Numbered from the stretch's first letter, positions 22,969 to 35,835 are shown. The stretch: DNA of 64,000 bases from Phlebiopsis flavidoalba (GCA_035772785.1 JAOCPU010000018.1:372001-436000); one strand, 5' to 3'. The notes: generated by a model not told the origin, from the letters alone. Numbers and translations: made by a program.

Positions 22969-23799
22969 TGTGTTTTAGTGTCTGGAGGTATATTAGTCTA
23001 ACGCGTCATCCACTCGTACACTCATGCGCACATTGGTTGTGTTAGGTGTGTCGTGAAGTGGTTCAGTGCCTCCCTATGACCTCTGAATACATAATTTATT
23101 GAATATTTCTCGATTGAGACTATCCAACCAAGCGTACCACCTGTAGTGTCAAAGGATTTTTCAAGGCAAGACTGCTCGTCTGGCGTTGGAGGGTGGTGAG
23201 TTTCGGCTTTGGCGAGCGTGAGTCGGTCACAGCGCGGCGAGTGGTGGCGTACAGTACCAAAATTTAGGTTTGCACACGCTTCGGCGATCACCGCAGGCGC
23301 GTCGCGCGCTTGACGCGTCACCGGCGCGCCTAAGCGCGGTAATCGGCGACAACGGCGGCGCCCGGACTTCCCGACCGACACGACGGCCAACGCACGTCTT
23401 CTGACTTGTTGACCGTGTCCGGGTCTCTGCTGAGCCTTTGGTGGTCGCAATACTCGCGGTGCTCTGAACGCGCTCACCACACGCGGCACGCGACTCGTGC
23501 GCCCTGTCTAGGAACTCTCTATGCAATGGAATGTTGCGATGCCTCATGCCAGACCGTCCGAGCGGTGGGCGGACGGGGCAATACCTTGTCCAGCATCCGG
23601 TGCGTGCCAAATGACCTCTCGCCGTACAACATGCTGAGACATATACCCTAGTACAACATCAAATTCGCGCCTTGTGTCCAAGTTGACCTTTGAAGGACCA
23701 ACCTGGTCTCTATGTAACACCACCACCTCTCCCTCATGCCCCGTTGACACGTCGAACGATGAAGACACCTCGAAGCCTGTCATAGCTATCGTACACGCC
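22969..23799. promoter_or_regulatory. Divergent promoter region, RPP0 / PPR-like gene
   Basis: About 830 nt between two divergent genes. It includes a GC-rich part (23275-23360) dense in CGCG/GCGC steps (GTCGCGCGCTTGACGCGTCA). No TATA box is obvious. Open frames here look non-coding. Confidence 0.5.
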
Positions 23800-26760
23800 A
23801 TGAGGAAATTGCCTCGGGTGTACGCATCAACACAGGCTCCAGTAAGAATACGCCCAGCGTGACCGACGTCACTGTACCTTGCGTGGACTCTCCTACTCCC
23901 GACGCCACTTCTACCATGGACACCCGTGCTATCTCGGTCTTGAAGGCCTTCTTGTCATCCGATAATCTTGTCTCGTCTGAGCCAACTCTACACACTGCTA
24001 ACACCATTCAATCGTTGTATCGCTCAGCCAAGCTCGCCGCCAGCACAATGCTCTCGATCCTACCGACTTCAGCACTTTTGATAAGTCTCTTCGGTAGCCT
24101 CTCCCTGTCAAATCCTGGTCTGCCATACGACTCTATTTATGCTCATCCTTTTACGAGTGCGATTCTTGCAAAGGGTTCCGTAGAGGCCCATCGTCATTAC
24201 TGGGCTCTGGTCATCTGGCTTGTACGCCAGAAGACGTCATTGCACGCGACGCTTTCGCTCAGTGACCGCTATTATGCCATGCGTGCCCATCTTGCGGAGG
24301 TGACTGCGATGACCAGCCAGTACAAGCAAGGTGCGTTGACTATCACTGCATTGTGATTCCGTTGCTAACACTCCTTTGTAGAACCGCCTTCACGAACCAT
24401 GTCTTCTATCGATCGGGCAACTCAGCACTACAAGCGCATAGCAAAATATGTGTCACACCCGGACGCTCATCTGCCGTATCTCAATGCTCTCGTGCAACTG
24501 CCTGGGCAGGCAAACGAAGCTTTTGATGCCACATGCAGAACTATCGCCCGACAATCCTATTCCAGCGGCGAGTTTTTAGCCTACCTGTGGCAACTTGCCC
24601 TGCTTCCTCTGTCAAGTTCGGCTGCCGCAGCAAGGTCGAAACTCTTGGAGACTCTACGCTTTCGGGCACAACGCACGTTGGCTGCCCTCGCCCATGTTCC
24701 GCCCCACGATACCCCCGAAACATCACAGGATACCCGGATCCCAACCATAGACGACCTCCTGCATTCCCTTACACACGCTATCTCTTGCGACATCCGTCCC
24801 CGCAGCTTAGCTCATAACGACAGTTCATATCTCCTTCGATGGTCGCTCGAGGCCGTTATTTGCGAGCTCTCGCCAGCCGCAGGTGGTGGCGACTCGGATC
24901 GCGCATGGGCTCAACTACATTACATTGCTGCTGCCCACCACCTATCTCCCGGAGAGATAGAGAACTTCGTTGGGATGGACCCTGGAGGGTCGTGGAGCTG
25001 GAAAGCGATCTGCATTCCTGGCGCGACTCAAAACAGCTAATCGATGTAAATGACTCTGAAGACTATTACACGGCCGTGTTCCCGGAGTAAAACCGAAGAG
25101 TCTCATTGGGCCGCTCAGAGCATTGTTGGAAGCATTGGGCTGCGGCTTTGGAAACCGAGCCGACTGTTTTTCATCCCGTGTATCCGATGATTACGGTCAT
25201 TGCATTCCTTGATCTTGCGCGAAGGTCGGGGGACGAAGAGTTCGTCGAGTGGTCCTGGTCATTTCTCGCTCAAGTCGCCTTCTCTCCACCAACGCGACGT
25301 CGCAGTTGAGTATTGTGTTGCCGGTGCTATAGGGAATATGGATGTACCACGATTGTTGCCGGCCATCCTCGCCCATGTTCTTCCAGGCTTCAAGGTCCAT
25401 GGTTATGAAGAACGTTATTGTCCGTCTGGTCCGCATCGATTTGGAGCTGGCCCTCGCGTGGTATACGGTGTTGCCGAGGATTCGGGTTCGAAATCGAGGA
25501 GGACGCTTTAGTTGCTTTAGCTCACAAACTCGCTGACGTGGGTCGCCTGGAAGACGCTCTAGTCTTCGCCTCCGATGTTCGACTGCAAGCTACGCAAAAG
25601 TTGGACATTCTGACCGTGATATTGCAACACGGCTGTCGAACTACCAAGGACCCGCCTTTCCCATTCGCGACTATTCGCCAGGATATCTTTCGAGGACGGT
25701 ATCCAGCTTAGTGCGCTCACACCGTGCTCCTCCAGCCCGCCGAAGAAGCTTTGGAAGAGAGCCTCCTCGTCACTCTTACAATGTATCGCACTCCGCGCCT
25801 TACATCTATTCTGAGTACGATCCACAAGACATGGCCGAGATTCTTCAGCCATCGATTCCTGCTTGCCTCCGCTCAGGAGCTCATACGACAACGGCAATTT
25901 CAAGTGGCAATGCGGCTATTGCGTCACACTACATTGAACAATGACGGTCACCACAGTGTTGCACTGTCTCTTGCTCAAGGCGGTGCAGACAGGCTGGCAT
26001 TCAGCTCCCTTAAACCTCACGGGCACGCTGAAGTCCATTTGACGTCTCTTAAAACCCTTATTCGCGATATTCATCTCCGGCATGCTGGCCCTCGTCACTC
26101 CAGTCTGGTGCAAACTTCAAGGTCGATACTCAAGGTGCTGCAGCCGGCAGAGGCTGTGATTTTCCTGAAGCTGTTGATGTCTGGAGGTCGCGTTTCCGCA
26201 AGCCAGCTGGCGCTTCGATTCGCGAGGTCAATGGGCAATCAAAGCAGACAATACGGCCATTGGCAACACACTCCTCCACGCGACCTTGACGGGTGGGTCG
26301 CGTCGCCGACGGACACGACAGCTTCAGAGGATGCTTGGGACGATGAACCGATTGATCAAAGAGCAGGACTTTGTCCCTGATCGAGTCACAGTCAATATTC
26401 TTGCTCAAGGGCGTACTTCGTTGCATCACGGCTGTCGACGCGAAAGCTGTTCGAGCGTTATTCGACCGCATGATACGCAGTGGCTACCCGGCCGGCGTTA
26501 CATTTCCACCTGGCGCACCACGCCTTTCGGAACCGAAGTCGGGAGTGCTGATTATTTCGAGGTTCCCGAGCTTTCTTCGCCAATATCACACTCCACGCAT
26601 GTCGCGCCGCTTTACAAGACATTCATCAACGCCTTATACACCCGACGTGATGTGGATGGGGGCCAAAACAATTGTTGGAATATTGAAGGAATTAGAGGCT
26701 GCGGAACGTCCTCACCGAGGGCAACGCGCTTTGATCGCGTTCAGGAAACAACGAGAGTAG
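23800..26760 (+). CDS. Pentatricopeptide-repeat-like, probably mitochondrial protein
   Basis: Helical-repeat protein of roughly 900 residues. ATG at 23800 (MRKLPRVYASTQAPVRIRP) gives a basic, acid-free N-terminus that could be a mitochondrial targeting signal. Later frames give STMLSILPTSALLISLFGSL, an intron at about 24331-24381, HYKRIAKYVSHPDAHLPYLN, YSSGEFLAYLWQLALLPLSS, LEDALVFASDVRLQATQKLD, KEQDFVPDRVTVNILLK, AKAVRALFDRMIRSGYPAG and YKTFINALYTRRDVDGAKT followed by VGILKELEAAE. The last three have the helix-turn-helix spacing and consensus of PPR motifs, which bind organellar RNA. It stops with TAG at 26758-26760. At least six frame changes occur. The exact orthologue is not recognised. 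Confidence 0.65.
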
Positions 26761-27716
26761 CAGGTAGTTGTTAATGGTTTGGTTGAGATTGGAATGCAAT
26801 GTCGCGTCTGCAAAGGGTCTCCACACTCTGGAGCTGAGTCGATCGTTGGTGCTCAACCAGGGATACTTTGAAAAAGAACATAGAGTCATCTCGTACATCA
26901 CAGGAGAGGTAACAGCGTATGTCAACACTACGCACGAGGCCACCCTACTCATTCCTCCGTCAACGCATTGCCATCTCGACACGGTCAGTCTGCCTGGGCA
27001 GAGGGTGGCTTTCATATCACAGGCACTGAGAATAGTACTACGGCACATGTCAGTCAAAGATGGATAAACCTCATGAAAAGCCCACCTCGTTCAGTTCGGT
27101 ACATGTGGGTCCCAGCAACGCAAGTTACTGCGCCTGCCCACCCCGCACCTAATCCCCGCTACCCGGTGAGCCGCGGTAACGGGTCTTGCTCGATTTTTGT
27201 GTGCCCAAACTCCACCTGCGATCGCGGGTGCAAGATCTGGGTCGTTCTCACGGTCAGCAGACCAATTTGTCTACCTTTTGCTTCACGGGCATACGCTGCT
27301 GCGCGCCGCGCGCCTGTCGGCCATCCACAATAAATTGCGTCATCATCATTCCGTTAATCGGAGAGGATGGTAGAGGGCTGTCAATAGTGTCGGACAGTCT
27401 GACCGTTGTGAACCTCACATTGCGTTACCTTTTGCTTACTCTGCTGTCTGGCGCGCATTGTCAATCTCGGTTGTCACAATTCGCTCTGACCGTGTAAATC
27501 TCTGCGTTAGCCTGTATACTTCAGGTCAATCTGTAAAAATACATGGCGCGTGCACGAGCCGAGCGCAGCTCGACGAGGAGCGCGCCCGGGGCCGTTACTA
27601 TTCACAAATTCCAGGAGTTTGAATAAGACCCATTGGAGGATTTTGTCTACTATTGCATGACATGCGCCCTTAGAGGGTAGCGGGCTATGCCGTGCACGCA
27701 CGGCCCTACCTTTTTA
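26761..27716. other. Intergenic, nothing recognised
   Basis: About 950 nt between the PPR-like gene and the convergent secreted repeat protein. Two open frames of about 100 aa (26768-27067, 27186-27497) have no family character. CG-rich words occur at 27540-27595. Confidence 0.4.
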
Positions 27717-28621
27717 TCAAACGTCAGCATACATGTCCATCGCCATTAATGACAATTGTCTAACCTCCACACTGTGTGCCCACTAAGACGCATGAGCTTA
27801 GTAAAATATACCGAGAGGAAAAGACTCACCTTCGCCACGGGGGTTGCTGCGGGATCGCTGACCGCGGACGAACCGCACGCATAAGGGAAGCAGTCCCAGG
27901 TGGTGGTAGGGGCGACAGTTGTGTCGGGATGTGTGAACGTCGACGTCACGGAAGTAGATGACACTGTGACAGTGGTGCTATCCCGGGTGGGTAGTGAAAA
28001 GAGGTGTCGGAGGACGTTGGGCAAGGTCCTTCAATTGTTTCTCCGCGTTCGGCAAAAAGCAGTCTGAAGTGACTGTAACCACTGTCGAAGATGGACATGG
28101 GCCTTGCACTGTCTGGCCGTTGGGGAAGGACACAGTCTGATGTCACTGTGATAGGTGTAGGACTTATTGCCGTAGTAGGAGCTACAGTTATCGTCGGACA
28201 GGGCCCTGTCAAGTTCAAGATGTCAATGATAATACATTCAAATATGTGGTAATCGAACAGAGTGTGAGACCGGAGAATGACATGAACGATGTGAACGAGG
28301 CGAATATTTTCTTTAACAGAGGAACACGGACCTTTGATTGTCTGGCCATCAGGGGAGAAAGCACTCGATGTCCGTGGTAGTTGGGCTAGTCGGATCGGTG
28401 TCACAGTAACAGTAGTTGGGCAGGGCCCCTCGATAGTAGTTCTGCCGTCAGGAAGGAAGCATTCCACCCCCGTCGTAGACGGAGAATACGGCAGTGTCAC
28501 CGTTGCCGTTGTAGGACATGGGCCTTCGATGGTCTCCCCTCCTGGTAAGAAGCAGTCCCAAGTGGTGGTCGAGGCAGATGCAACGGCCCGCTGTGACAAG
28601 TAATAAGATCGTGAGCTTCAT
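27717..28621 (-). CDS. Secreted protein with tandem Cys-containing repeats
   Basis: ATG at 28619-28621 opens MKLTILLLVTA, and after removing one extra G the signal peptide continues AVASASTTTW. The mature part is five imperfect repeats with core C-[FV]-L-P-x-G-x-T-x-x-G-P-C-P: DCFLPGGETIEGPCPTT, ECFLPDGRTTIEGPCPTT, ECFLPDGQTIKGPCP (split by an intron of about 120 nt after the TIK codons), DCVLPNGQTVQGPCPSS and DCFLPNGETIEGPCPTS, each followed by a Thr/Ser/Val-rich spacer such as TVTVT. A last DCFPYACGSSAVSDPAATP precedes an intron and a short tail. The stop at 27717-27719 is my best reading. The paired Cys 10-12 residues apart suggest one disulfide per repeat on an O-glycosylated stalk. Function unknown; a cell-surface or effector-like role is inference. 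Confidence 0.7.
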
Positions 28622-28664
28622 CGTGAGTCTCAGTACTTTTGGGACGGGCTGATTTATTCGAAGG

Positions 28665-28676
28665 AGTATTTATATA
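28665..28676 (-). promoter_or_regulatory. TATA box of the secreted repeat protein
   Basis: On the minus strand the sequence reads CTCTATATAAATACTCC, centred about 50 nt before the ATG at 28621. It is the only strong TATA element in this intergenic region. Confidence 0.6.
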
Positions 28677-29432
28677 GAGAGAAGCGGAAAACAATCACCG
28701 TCCTGTATTCATAAACCCGAGTTAGGGATTCGATTAAATGACAATGGGCGTATTATCGGATATCGGCAGTGTAGGTCTTGACGAATAATCTCCGTTTTAG
28801 GATCTAGGACGGTCTTTCTGGCCCTCATGACCGTGATGTAAAACAGAGAGAGTTTGCCAAGCCAGAATTTAACCGAGAGGCAGCAGGGGATGGATGTCCG
28901 TAGTGCTCGTACGGATTGTATAAGACGCACCTTACTTCCCTATACATTTGCAAGAAGCTCATGAGCCGCGCAAGTGTATTGCGCTTCATTTCAATGGCTG
29001 CGCGGGCTGTGATGAGCGCAAAAGCTAATCATAAGACACTGCCCACGCGCGGTTCGAATGGTATTGATGTCTCACCTACTTGATAAGTAGTCATAGACAG
29101 TGACTTTGGTGCAAGAAATATGAGCGGTAGTACGAGACCCCAGGTCCAACCCGTCAAGTTGGCAGACTTCAGATTCATGCGTATTATGCACTGCACTCAG
29201 CGGCTCATGAGTCATGAGAGTCAGTGCTTTGCACCGGCAACTTAAGATCTCAGAACGCCACGAAAGGCCCGGAAGATGCCGGACGCGTGCGGCTTCATGA
29301 TAGGCGCGGGAACCTCTCACCGCATGTCAGGCTGCTGCTGTTCGCGTTCATTGCATACTACGTGCCATGTCATCCTCCTCTGCCACCACAGCAGCACACT
29401 CCATGTGCGCGTTGAGAAGCCCTCGCCGATAA
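28677..29432. other. Intergenic between divergent genes
   Basis: Promoter space for the secreted repeat protein (-) and the C3HC protein (+). Open frames of 60-80 aa occur but show no conserved features. Confidence 0.4.
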
Positions 29433-31490
29433 TGGGAACAACTTCAATTGTGTGATCGAGGTTTCAAGGTGCGCAATTAGCGGCTGAGTCACAGGCCACA
29501 ATCAGAGCGTCCTTCTAGCGTAAATTCGAGGACGCCTTGTATAACTTGGACAAGGCCGTCGAACCCTCCACAACGCAACCGTCCAAGAAGACCAAGCTGA
29601 CGCACTCAGTATACTCCACACTCGCGAAGTATAGGTATCAAGAGAGGCGCAACACCGTACGTTTGCGTGGTCAAGGTCGATGCATACCGTTCAATGCTTC
29701 CCTTCTGCACACAGACAAACGATAACAGCGGGGGGCTACTTCGAAATCGCAGCTTGATAGTCTCTCTAAGGACTGCGCCACATCTGGTGTTTCTGCTAAA
29801 CAGGGGCGCCAGTCGAAGGCGGATCGATAGGACATATCATTCAAGCCTGCTCATACGCCACTCCTGTCGGTCATATCCGCTCCAACCCTGCAGCATCCGA
29901 ATACAGGCCCTCATCAACAACGTCTTTTTCATTTCGCGTTTGTCGACATTCACAAAACTCACGACATACGCTAACAAGCCCCCTGCAATCGACGCCGTTG
30001 CCGCCTCAAAGTGTGGTGTGGGTCAACGAGGGAAAAGACAGGCTGGTCTGCGGCATATGCGCAGTGTCTTGGGTAGTAGCGAACAAAGATGGGATGAGTA
30101 GGGAAGCTGGTATGTAGCTGGTAAGGTAAGGTAAGTTCAAGCTCATACTGACCTCCCTTATAGCTACAACTCTGGTTGAGAAACAGCGGGTATCTCTAGT
30201 CGAGATGCATAAAGACGGCTGTCCTTGGAAATCGAAACAATGCGAAGGTGCGGTCTGCCCCAATATGTCATGACATGCGAGAGATACTCACCTTTGCATA
30301 AGATTCTATCTATTGCGTACCTCTTCAGACCCCATTGTGTATGACCAGGGAGCTCAAGTCAAGAGCATTGAAGCTTGATCTCGTCCTGAAGGATGTCCAG
30401 ATCAAACATCCACTGGTGCGTATCTGCAGGCTATTCTTCCCCACATTATCCTAATATTTCCCAGTTATCCGCGCAAACTCATGCTCTGACCAGGATCGTC
30501 CGTGCTGTCGCTCTGATAGACGAGACTCCGTCAGATGAAGCTACCGACTCGCCACATCGTGATACCCTGGACAATGCGCTTGATGGACCTTCAGAGACTG
30601 CTATTCTTGCGGCTCTGTTTGGATGGACAATCGTACTTCCCACTGCTGCGTCGAAAACATCTGCGCACACATCCATATCACGCTCTTCGTCTGTTGCTCC
30701 ATCCATCCCCTCCACTCCTATCAGGTCACGCGTCAATCCAATGCGTACTTCCGTGTCTCGCACCTCGACGACCCGTGCCTAGAAGCCCTGGTCTCTCATT
30801 GGTCCGTCGCGAGACGAACACCTCTAGCATTGCAAGCGTATCGCCGTCTACGCTCAATCGAGTCAAGGCAGATACTACATTGCTCTTCTGCCCCCTATGT
30901 CAACGCCGAATCGGTCTTTGGGCATTTGTACATTGCCCTCAAACCAGTTCCACTGCCGATCCTCTTCCGTCTGGGCCGTCTTTGGCTGGCGAACATACAT
31001 CTCAGCCACGAAGACAGCTAGATGTTCTGAAGGAGCATCGTTCATATTGCCCTTACGTCATCAAATCGACAATTCTACCCTCTTTACCTGTGCCTCCCAC
31101 GAGTCGGACCCAAACAACAACATCAACGACTGAACTGTACCCACCCACATATCCTTCAGCGCCTCAAGCCACGAATCAGGCTCCTGTAGAGGGTTGGAAA
31201 GCGGTGATGTCGATGATCTTGCGCTACGGAGCAGTACACCAACAACGGCTCCGTCGGTCGCGCGGCGTTGGGGCACACTCAACGACCTTTGGGGTACACT
31301 CGGTAACCCCTTCATACGAGACGGCCGAAAGCTCCGCAGCAGACATCGTGCCGGAGCTCGACCAGATCGAGCAAATGGTCCAAGGCGTCAAGGCTCACGG
31401 GGTATGTACATGCACGTCTGGCAAGGGTATTGGCTGATTCTATGACAGGGTAGAGATCTTCTCCGTTATGTGAAAGGTCTTCTGGGATGA
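29433..31490 (+). CDS. C3HC zinc-finger protein of the NIPA / Rsm1 family
   Basis: Members act in the nucleus, in mRNA export (fission yeast Rsm1) or in an SCF-type ubiquitin ligase (animal NIPA/ZC3HC1). The N-terminal part reads LYNLDKAVEPSTTQPSKKTK and HSVYSTLAKYGIK. The C3HC finger follows: STFTKLTTYANKPPAIDAVA, KCGWVNEGKDRLVCGICAVS (after removing one G), then after an intron LVEMHKDGCPWKSKQCE with the H-x3-C. The second zinc region gives FCPLCQRRIGLWAF and QLDVLKEHRSYCPYV, exactly the family arrangement. The C-terminus IEQMVQGVKAHG, an intron, then GRDLLRYVKGLLG ends with TGA at 31488-31490. The start is uncertain because the first exon is short (splice acceptor CTAG at about 29519). Insertions break the frame at several places. 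Confidence 0.88.
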
Positions 31491-32234
31491 CGAGTCTTGA
31501 TGTCACGAGCCCAGCAATTACAAGCATTCACACTCTTGCTCATCATACCACAAACACCGCTACGCAATCACTGGACTTCTGCTTGTAATATTTTATCTTT
31601 GTATTCGAAGTGCACCCGTGATACACCTGCAGGATACCGTCCACAGGTAGATGTGTCATTGAACCTGTCGACATGAACGAACAATATCATCGGGTAATTG
31701 TGAATTGCAGTGATTCGAATGCCTGTGACGACTTTTCACAAACGCTTTGAGCACCCGCGGAAGGTGATCTCTCTAGTTCTTGGAGCATAGCCTTGTAGCT
31801 CCTGCAGAACGACACATCTGCCGCTATCTGTCTTTACCAAAAGGAACCAAGCATTGCTCAACACAAACGGATTCGTAGTTCGATGGGTGAAGGACAGTCT
31901 GCAATACTCTCGGTTGGTCATCTGCCCGGGACCCGGTAACGACGTGTTTTAATTACCTCTGCAGGCGGATGCATCGATCCTTGGACTAAAATATCATGAT
32001 TGCTTGCACACGTATGACATGTATAACTGACCAACTGTCTTCATACAGCGTGCACGTCGGATTTAGACTCCTTGTGCGCCTACTGCGGAGGCTGAGCCCA
32101 AACCAAGCCTGGCGCTGTTGCTTGCTCATTCATTACCACGACCACAACAACCACCATCTCGATTCCCCTCTCCCTCTAGTATTATTTCTACTGTACTGGT
32201 ATAAATTATACACACCCAAGTACTCGTCTTCGCT

Positions 32235-33629
32235 ATGCCGTCTGCGGATTATGCTCCACTGCCGAACCCGCGTTCAGTGCCGGACGCAGAGAGGGAGATG
32301 CACGAAGCCTTTCAGCTGGATGACGAGGACGATGAAAATCACAGCGAGTCTACACCTCTGACGCGCGGATACGCTGTTTCTCAGGCGGAACGTTCCGCAT
32401 ATGTCTGTTACGACGCTGGCGACGTACGACTTCGAGCGCGACTACGACTACGACTTCCTTCCTCCCCCGGGCTCTCCTCCTGACCCTTCCGTCGCTCGAC
32501 CCAACGATTTCGGAAACTCCAATGGCGTCTTGCCTACCTCCCCTGAGCGCCCGGATCCTGTCAGGCCGTCGTTATTTAGACGAGTCGTTGGGGCACTGCT
32601 TCCGCAGCATTACCAACGGCTACCAAGTGAAGCTACATCACATCGGGCTGTTGGAGGTGGCATGGAGAATGATGGGGTCTTCGGTAATGTCATGGCTAAG
32701 CCAGGCAGGACCGTAGAGGTTCGTAATGACGATGGCAGCGTGTATATGGTCCCGGAGGAGGCACAGAATCAGGCACCTCCAGTGAGTTTCATTCATCAAT
32801 CCCTAATACCATCTTTAACGCATCACTTGCTAGACCTACAACGAAGCGCAGGCCGATGCGTGCCCCCCTACTGGGAAACCACCATTACTTCCAGCTTGGA
32901 CCCAAATGCAGACAATGATCGTCGACGACCTGCCTACTGGGTCATGGTACCTTTTTTTGCGGCCAACATCTTCATATCCTACTTTTTCCAGTTCATTGGA
33001 TTCCTATTTACCTACCTCCTCCACACGACACACGCTGCCAAGTTCGGCTCTCGCGTTGGCCTGGGAATCACACTCATTCAGTTTGCTTTCAATCACGAAG
33101 ACGAGCAGACGACGATTTGGTCGAAGCCTCGCCCAGTTCCGGATGGAACGCAAACGCTGGCTCAAACCAGCACCGACAGCGAATTTCATGCTGTGACTAC
33201 GACCATGCTTCCAAATGGCACGGTCGTCGAAATACCCTCTCGAATCCTTGGACCTCACCTCTCGAGACTAGGGGTTTCGTTCCTATTGATGACGCTTGGT
33301 AAGGTTTCAAGGCTTTATTCGGTGTAGCATCACTAAAATACATGCATACATAAGGTTGGTTCTTGTTACTCTCGTCTTTCGCTGGCTACTACTTCAGGGT
33401 GAAGCGCTGGGAGAGATCGATTCGTGCATCCGCCCCCTCGTCCCACCACAACGGAGAGCAATACCGCTACATCCAGGCATACCCTTATTGAGCTAGGTCT
33501 GACACTCTTCGCCGCTGCGGGGCCCAACATCACGATGAACATGAACCAGACTTGGCCGCCATGACTCCGGAGGAGTGGTACGCCAGGCTGACAAGGGATT
33601 TGAGGGGCAGCTGGACTCATTTGATATGA
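32235..33629 (+). CDS. BSD2: Bsd2/NDFIP-type metal homeostasis adaptor
   Basis: Bsd2 is a Golgi/endosomal membrane protein that recruits the Rsp5 ubiquitin ligase to sort metal transporters for degradation. ATG at 32235 (MPSADYAPLPNPRSVPDAER) opens an acidic, disordered N-terminus. QAPP, then TYNEAQADACPPYWETTI gives a PPxY-like Rsp5-binding site, split by a 60-nt intron. Membrane segments follow in FFAANIFISYFFQFIGFLFT, YLLHTTHAAKFGSRVGLGIT and, after a second intron, TLGWFLLLSSFAGYYFRVKR. The C-terminus EEWYARLTRDLRGS is conserved in fungal Bsd2 and ends with TGA at 33627-33629; a premature TGA at 33489-33491 probably reflects a shift. Confidence 0.9.
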
Positions 33630-33966
33630 CCTGCAATAATTGTCATCAGTCAGATTCTACAGACAAGCTCTTTCTTTCGTTCCATTTAATTTTCGGCATC
33701 TCGATTCAACGGACGATGGGAATAATATTTAAGTAATCTACAGCTATATGTAGACTTGTAACATGTACACATATCTCTTGCCTTTTACACCTCCCGACCT
33801 TGGGCTCTTAACTATCCTAGATCAATGATGTAGGGGGAAATGAATCGACTTGTACCCCTCTCAGCGTTAAAGTCGAGGTCCATGTGAGTCCGACCCACCT
33901 TCGACCAGGTTGTCCTCTACCAATTATCATCAAAACTTTCCCAACCAAAACATTCCATCTTTCGCA
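33630..33966. other. BSD2 / HEN1 intergenic region
   Basis: About 340 nt, AT-richer than its surroundings, with no TATA box or RNA gene that I can support. It must serve as BSD2 3' end and HEN1 promoter. Confidence 0.4.
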
Positions 33967-35671
33967 ATGATCAACGAAGAAACAACTCAAGAATTATCCG
34001 TGAACATTCGCGCCCACAGCTCTTTCTACAACGCCGTAGATGGGTATTTGAGACAATGGCATGTGAAGGTGTCAACAGTGTATGCGCAGTGGCTCCATGC
34101 TATGACCTGTCCTATACTGAAGATTATCCCAGGTCGTCGACAATCGGATGTTTGGCTAAGGGGAGACTGTCGCTTGTTCCTCTGCAACCCTGCTCCATGG
34201 CGCGCACCGCTGATGCTAACCCGAGGAGTCACTCGCAGAAAACGATGCTACGGACGTGTCGGGAGCAGCGGATACACTGCATATTACTTCCATACACGCC
34301 CTCGACGTGTGTGCAGGCAGTCTGGACTACACGGCCAAGGGCTATCGCTGAGGCGGACAACACTGCACGCTGGATGAAAACATCTGCGATGGAGCCACTA
34401 GATATCAAGCTTTGGCACGGGGGTTTGGAAACGCCTTCAACCCTGCCTTTTGTCGGAGTCGACTGTATTATCTCCACCGAAGTGTGAGTGCACGACCCCT
34501 CACGCCACATACTTCGGACGTACTCCCGTAAAACGCAGACTAATCATGTGGATAGTATCGAGCACCTTCCAGAGGGTATCTTGCCCCAGATTTGCCCAAT
34601 GCTACTTGGCGTGTACCACCCTCGTCTCCTGCTCACATCTACAACGCCATCGCACACCTTCAATCGGGAACGGTTGCACTGCCAAACCGGACGCGCCGGA
34701 GAGCGCTCGCATGTGGCTACCAGGATCACACACCAGGACGAACGAAACATGAACAATCTTCCGGCCCCTCGGGACGCACAAATTCCGATTGGACACAGGA
34801 CGAGTTCCTGCACAATGGTGTACGTGGTGTCGCCCAGCAGACTGGGGATACGAGGTTGAAGTCTCGCAGGGGTAGGTAAGGCTGAAGAGAAGGACCCATG
34901 GTGGTTCTGGGAACGAACAACTGGGATTGGGGCAAGTCAAAGTCGCATATATTATTTTCGAATGGACGTAATGACGATCGTAGTAAGTGGTGCGAGCAGA
35001 CGAGCGGAAAAAAGCGTGCGTATTTGGTTCTTTGGAGATAACCGTCCAGCAGGGAAATGTTCATGAGATCGAAGGACCGTGCTGAGACGCATTCTGCGCA
35101 CACATGAATCAGCAGGTCGAAACAATCTCCTTCTTGTGAGCAAGTCAGCCAAGCTTCGTCAAGCCCACAAAACTGAGCAGAAAGACGAATCACAACAAGT
35201 CCAAGAAGGCACGGTCCACGAGTATTGGTTCGAGGCAGAAATAGGGTCAGGATGCGGTGGGCATCTGCAACGTTTGATCCAGGCTCTAGAACAGGAACGA
35301 CGAGTTACTGCTTCATCAAAAGGGGCGAAATCCATTGGACTGGACCATAGAGTTTACTGGTCTTGTCGTCCAAGTTGATGAACATGCGCCGGAGATGACG
35401 TTGGAGATTAGAAACAAGAGAGTCATGCTGAGACCGAGCGACGATGAGATGAACAATACGAGCGAAGGAATGGACTCAAGTGGACGGATCAGGAAAGTGT
35501 GCGCCAGCGGGAGATCCATCCGTGGACTGGAATGCTTCGTCACCCATTGTTGATTGGCAGTCCCAGATTCGGTGGCTGGGGAGAAGGAGTTGCACTCCAG
35601 AAGGTTGGGGCAGCTGGGAAACGGGTGACTGGAAAGATTCAGCTATTGTTGAGACTGAAGTTCGTGCATGA
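33967..35671 (+). CDS. HEN1: Small RNA 2'-O-methyltransferase HEN1
   Basis: HEN1 methylates the 3'-terminal ribose of small RNAs, protecting them in RNA silencing. Visible are PQLFLQRRRWVFETMACEGV, the family's usual entry, then, after an intron (about 34077-34131), VVDIGCGEG-like SAM motif I (with extra bases), LCNPAPW, LDVCAGSLDYTAKGYR, and IKLWHGGLE with AFNPAFVGVDC one frame over. IISTEVIEHLPEGILPQ carries the metal/SAM-binding E-x-x-E-H, followed by APMLLGVYHPRLLL and TPSHTFN. Further on, DWTQDEFLH corresponds to the family's FEWTxxEF, and YEVEVSQGVGKAEEKDP follows. The C-terminal half is acidic and variable (CGGHLQRLIQALEQ, EGWGSWETGDWKDSAIVETE). Many indels break it; in the LEAFNPAF stretch an extra AC and an extra T together restore the frame. 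The start codon is approximate. Confidence 0.85.
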
Positions 35672-35835
35672 ATGCGGTATTATTATGATGATCTATCTTA
35701 CAAGCGAGAGCTGAGCTAATTATGTTACTATAAATCTTCACTTTGAACCGGAAAACAAACACGTACCAATTGTCCACATAGCCATGATTTGAATGAACCA
35801 GCCTGCCTTACTCCGCAGTCTCATACCCTTTCGTG

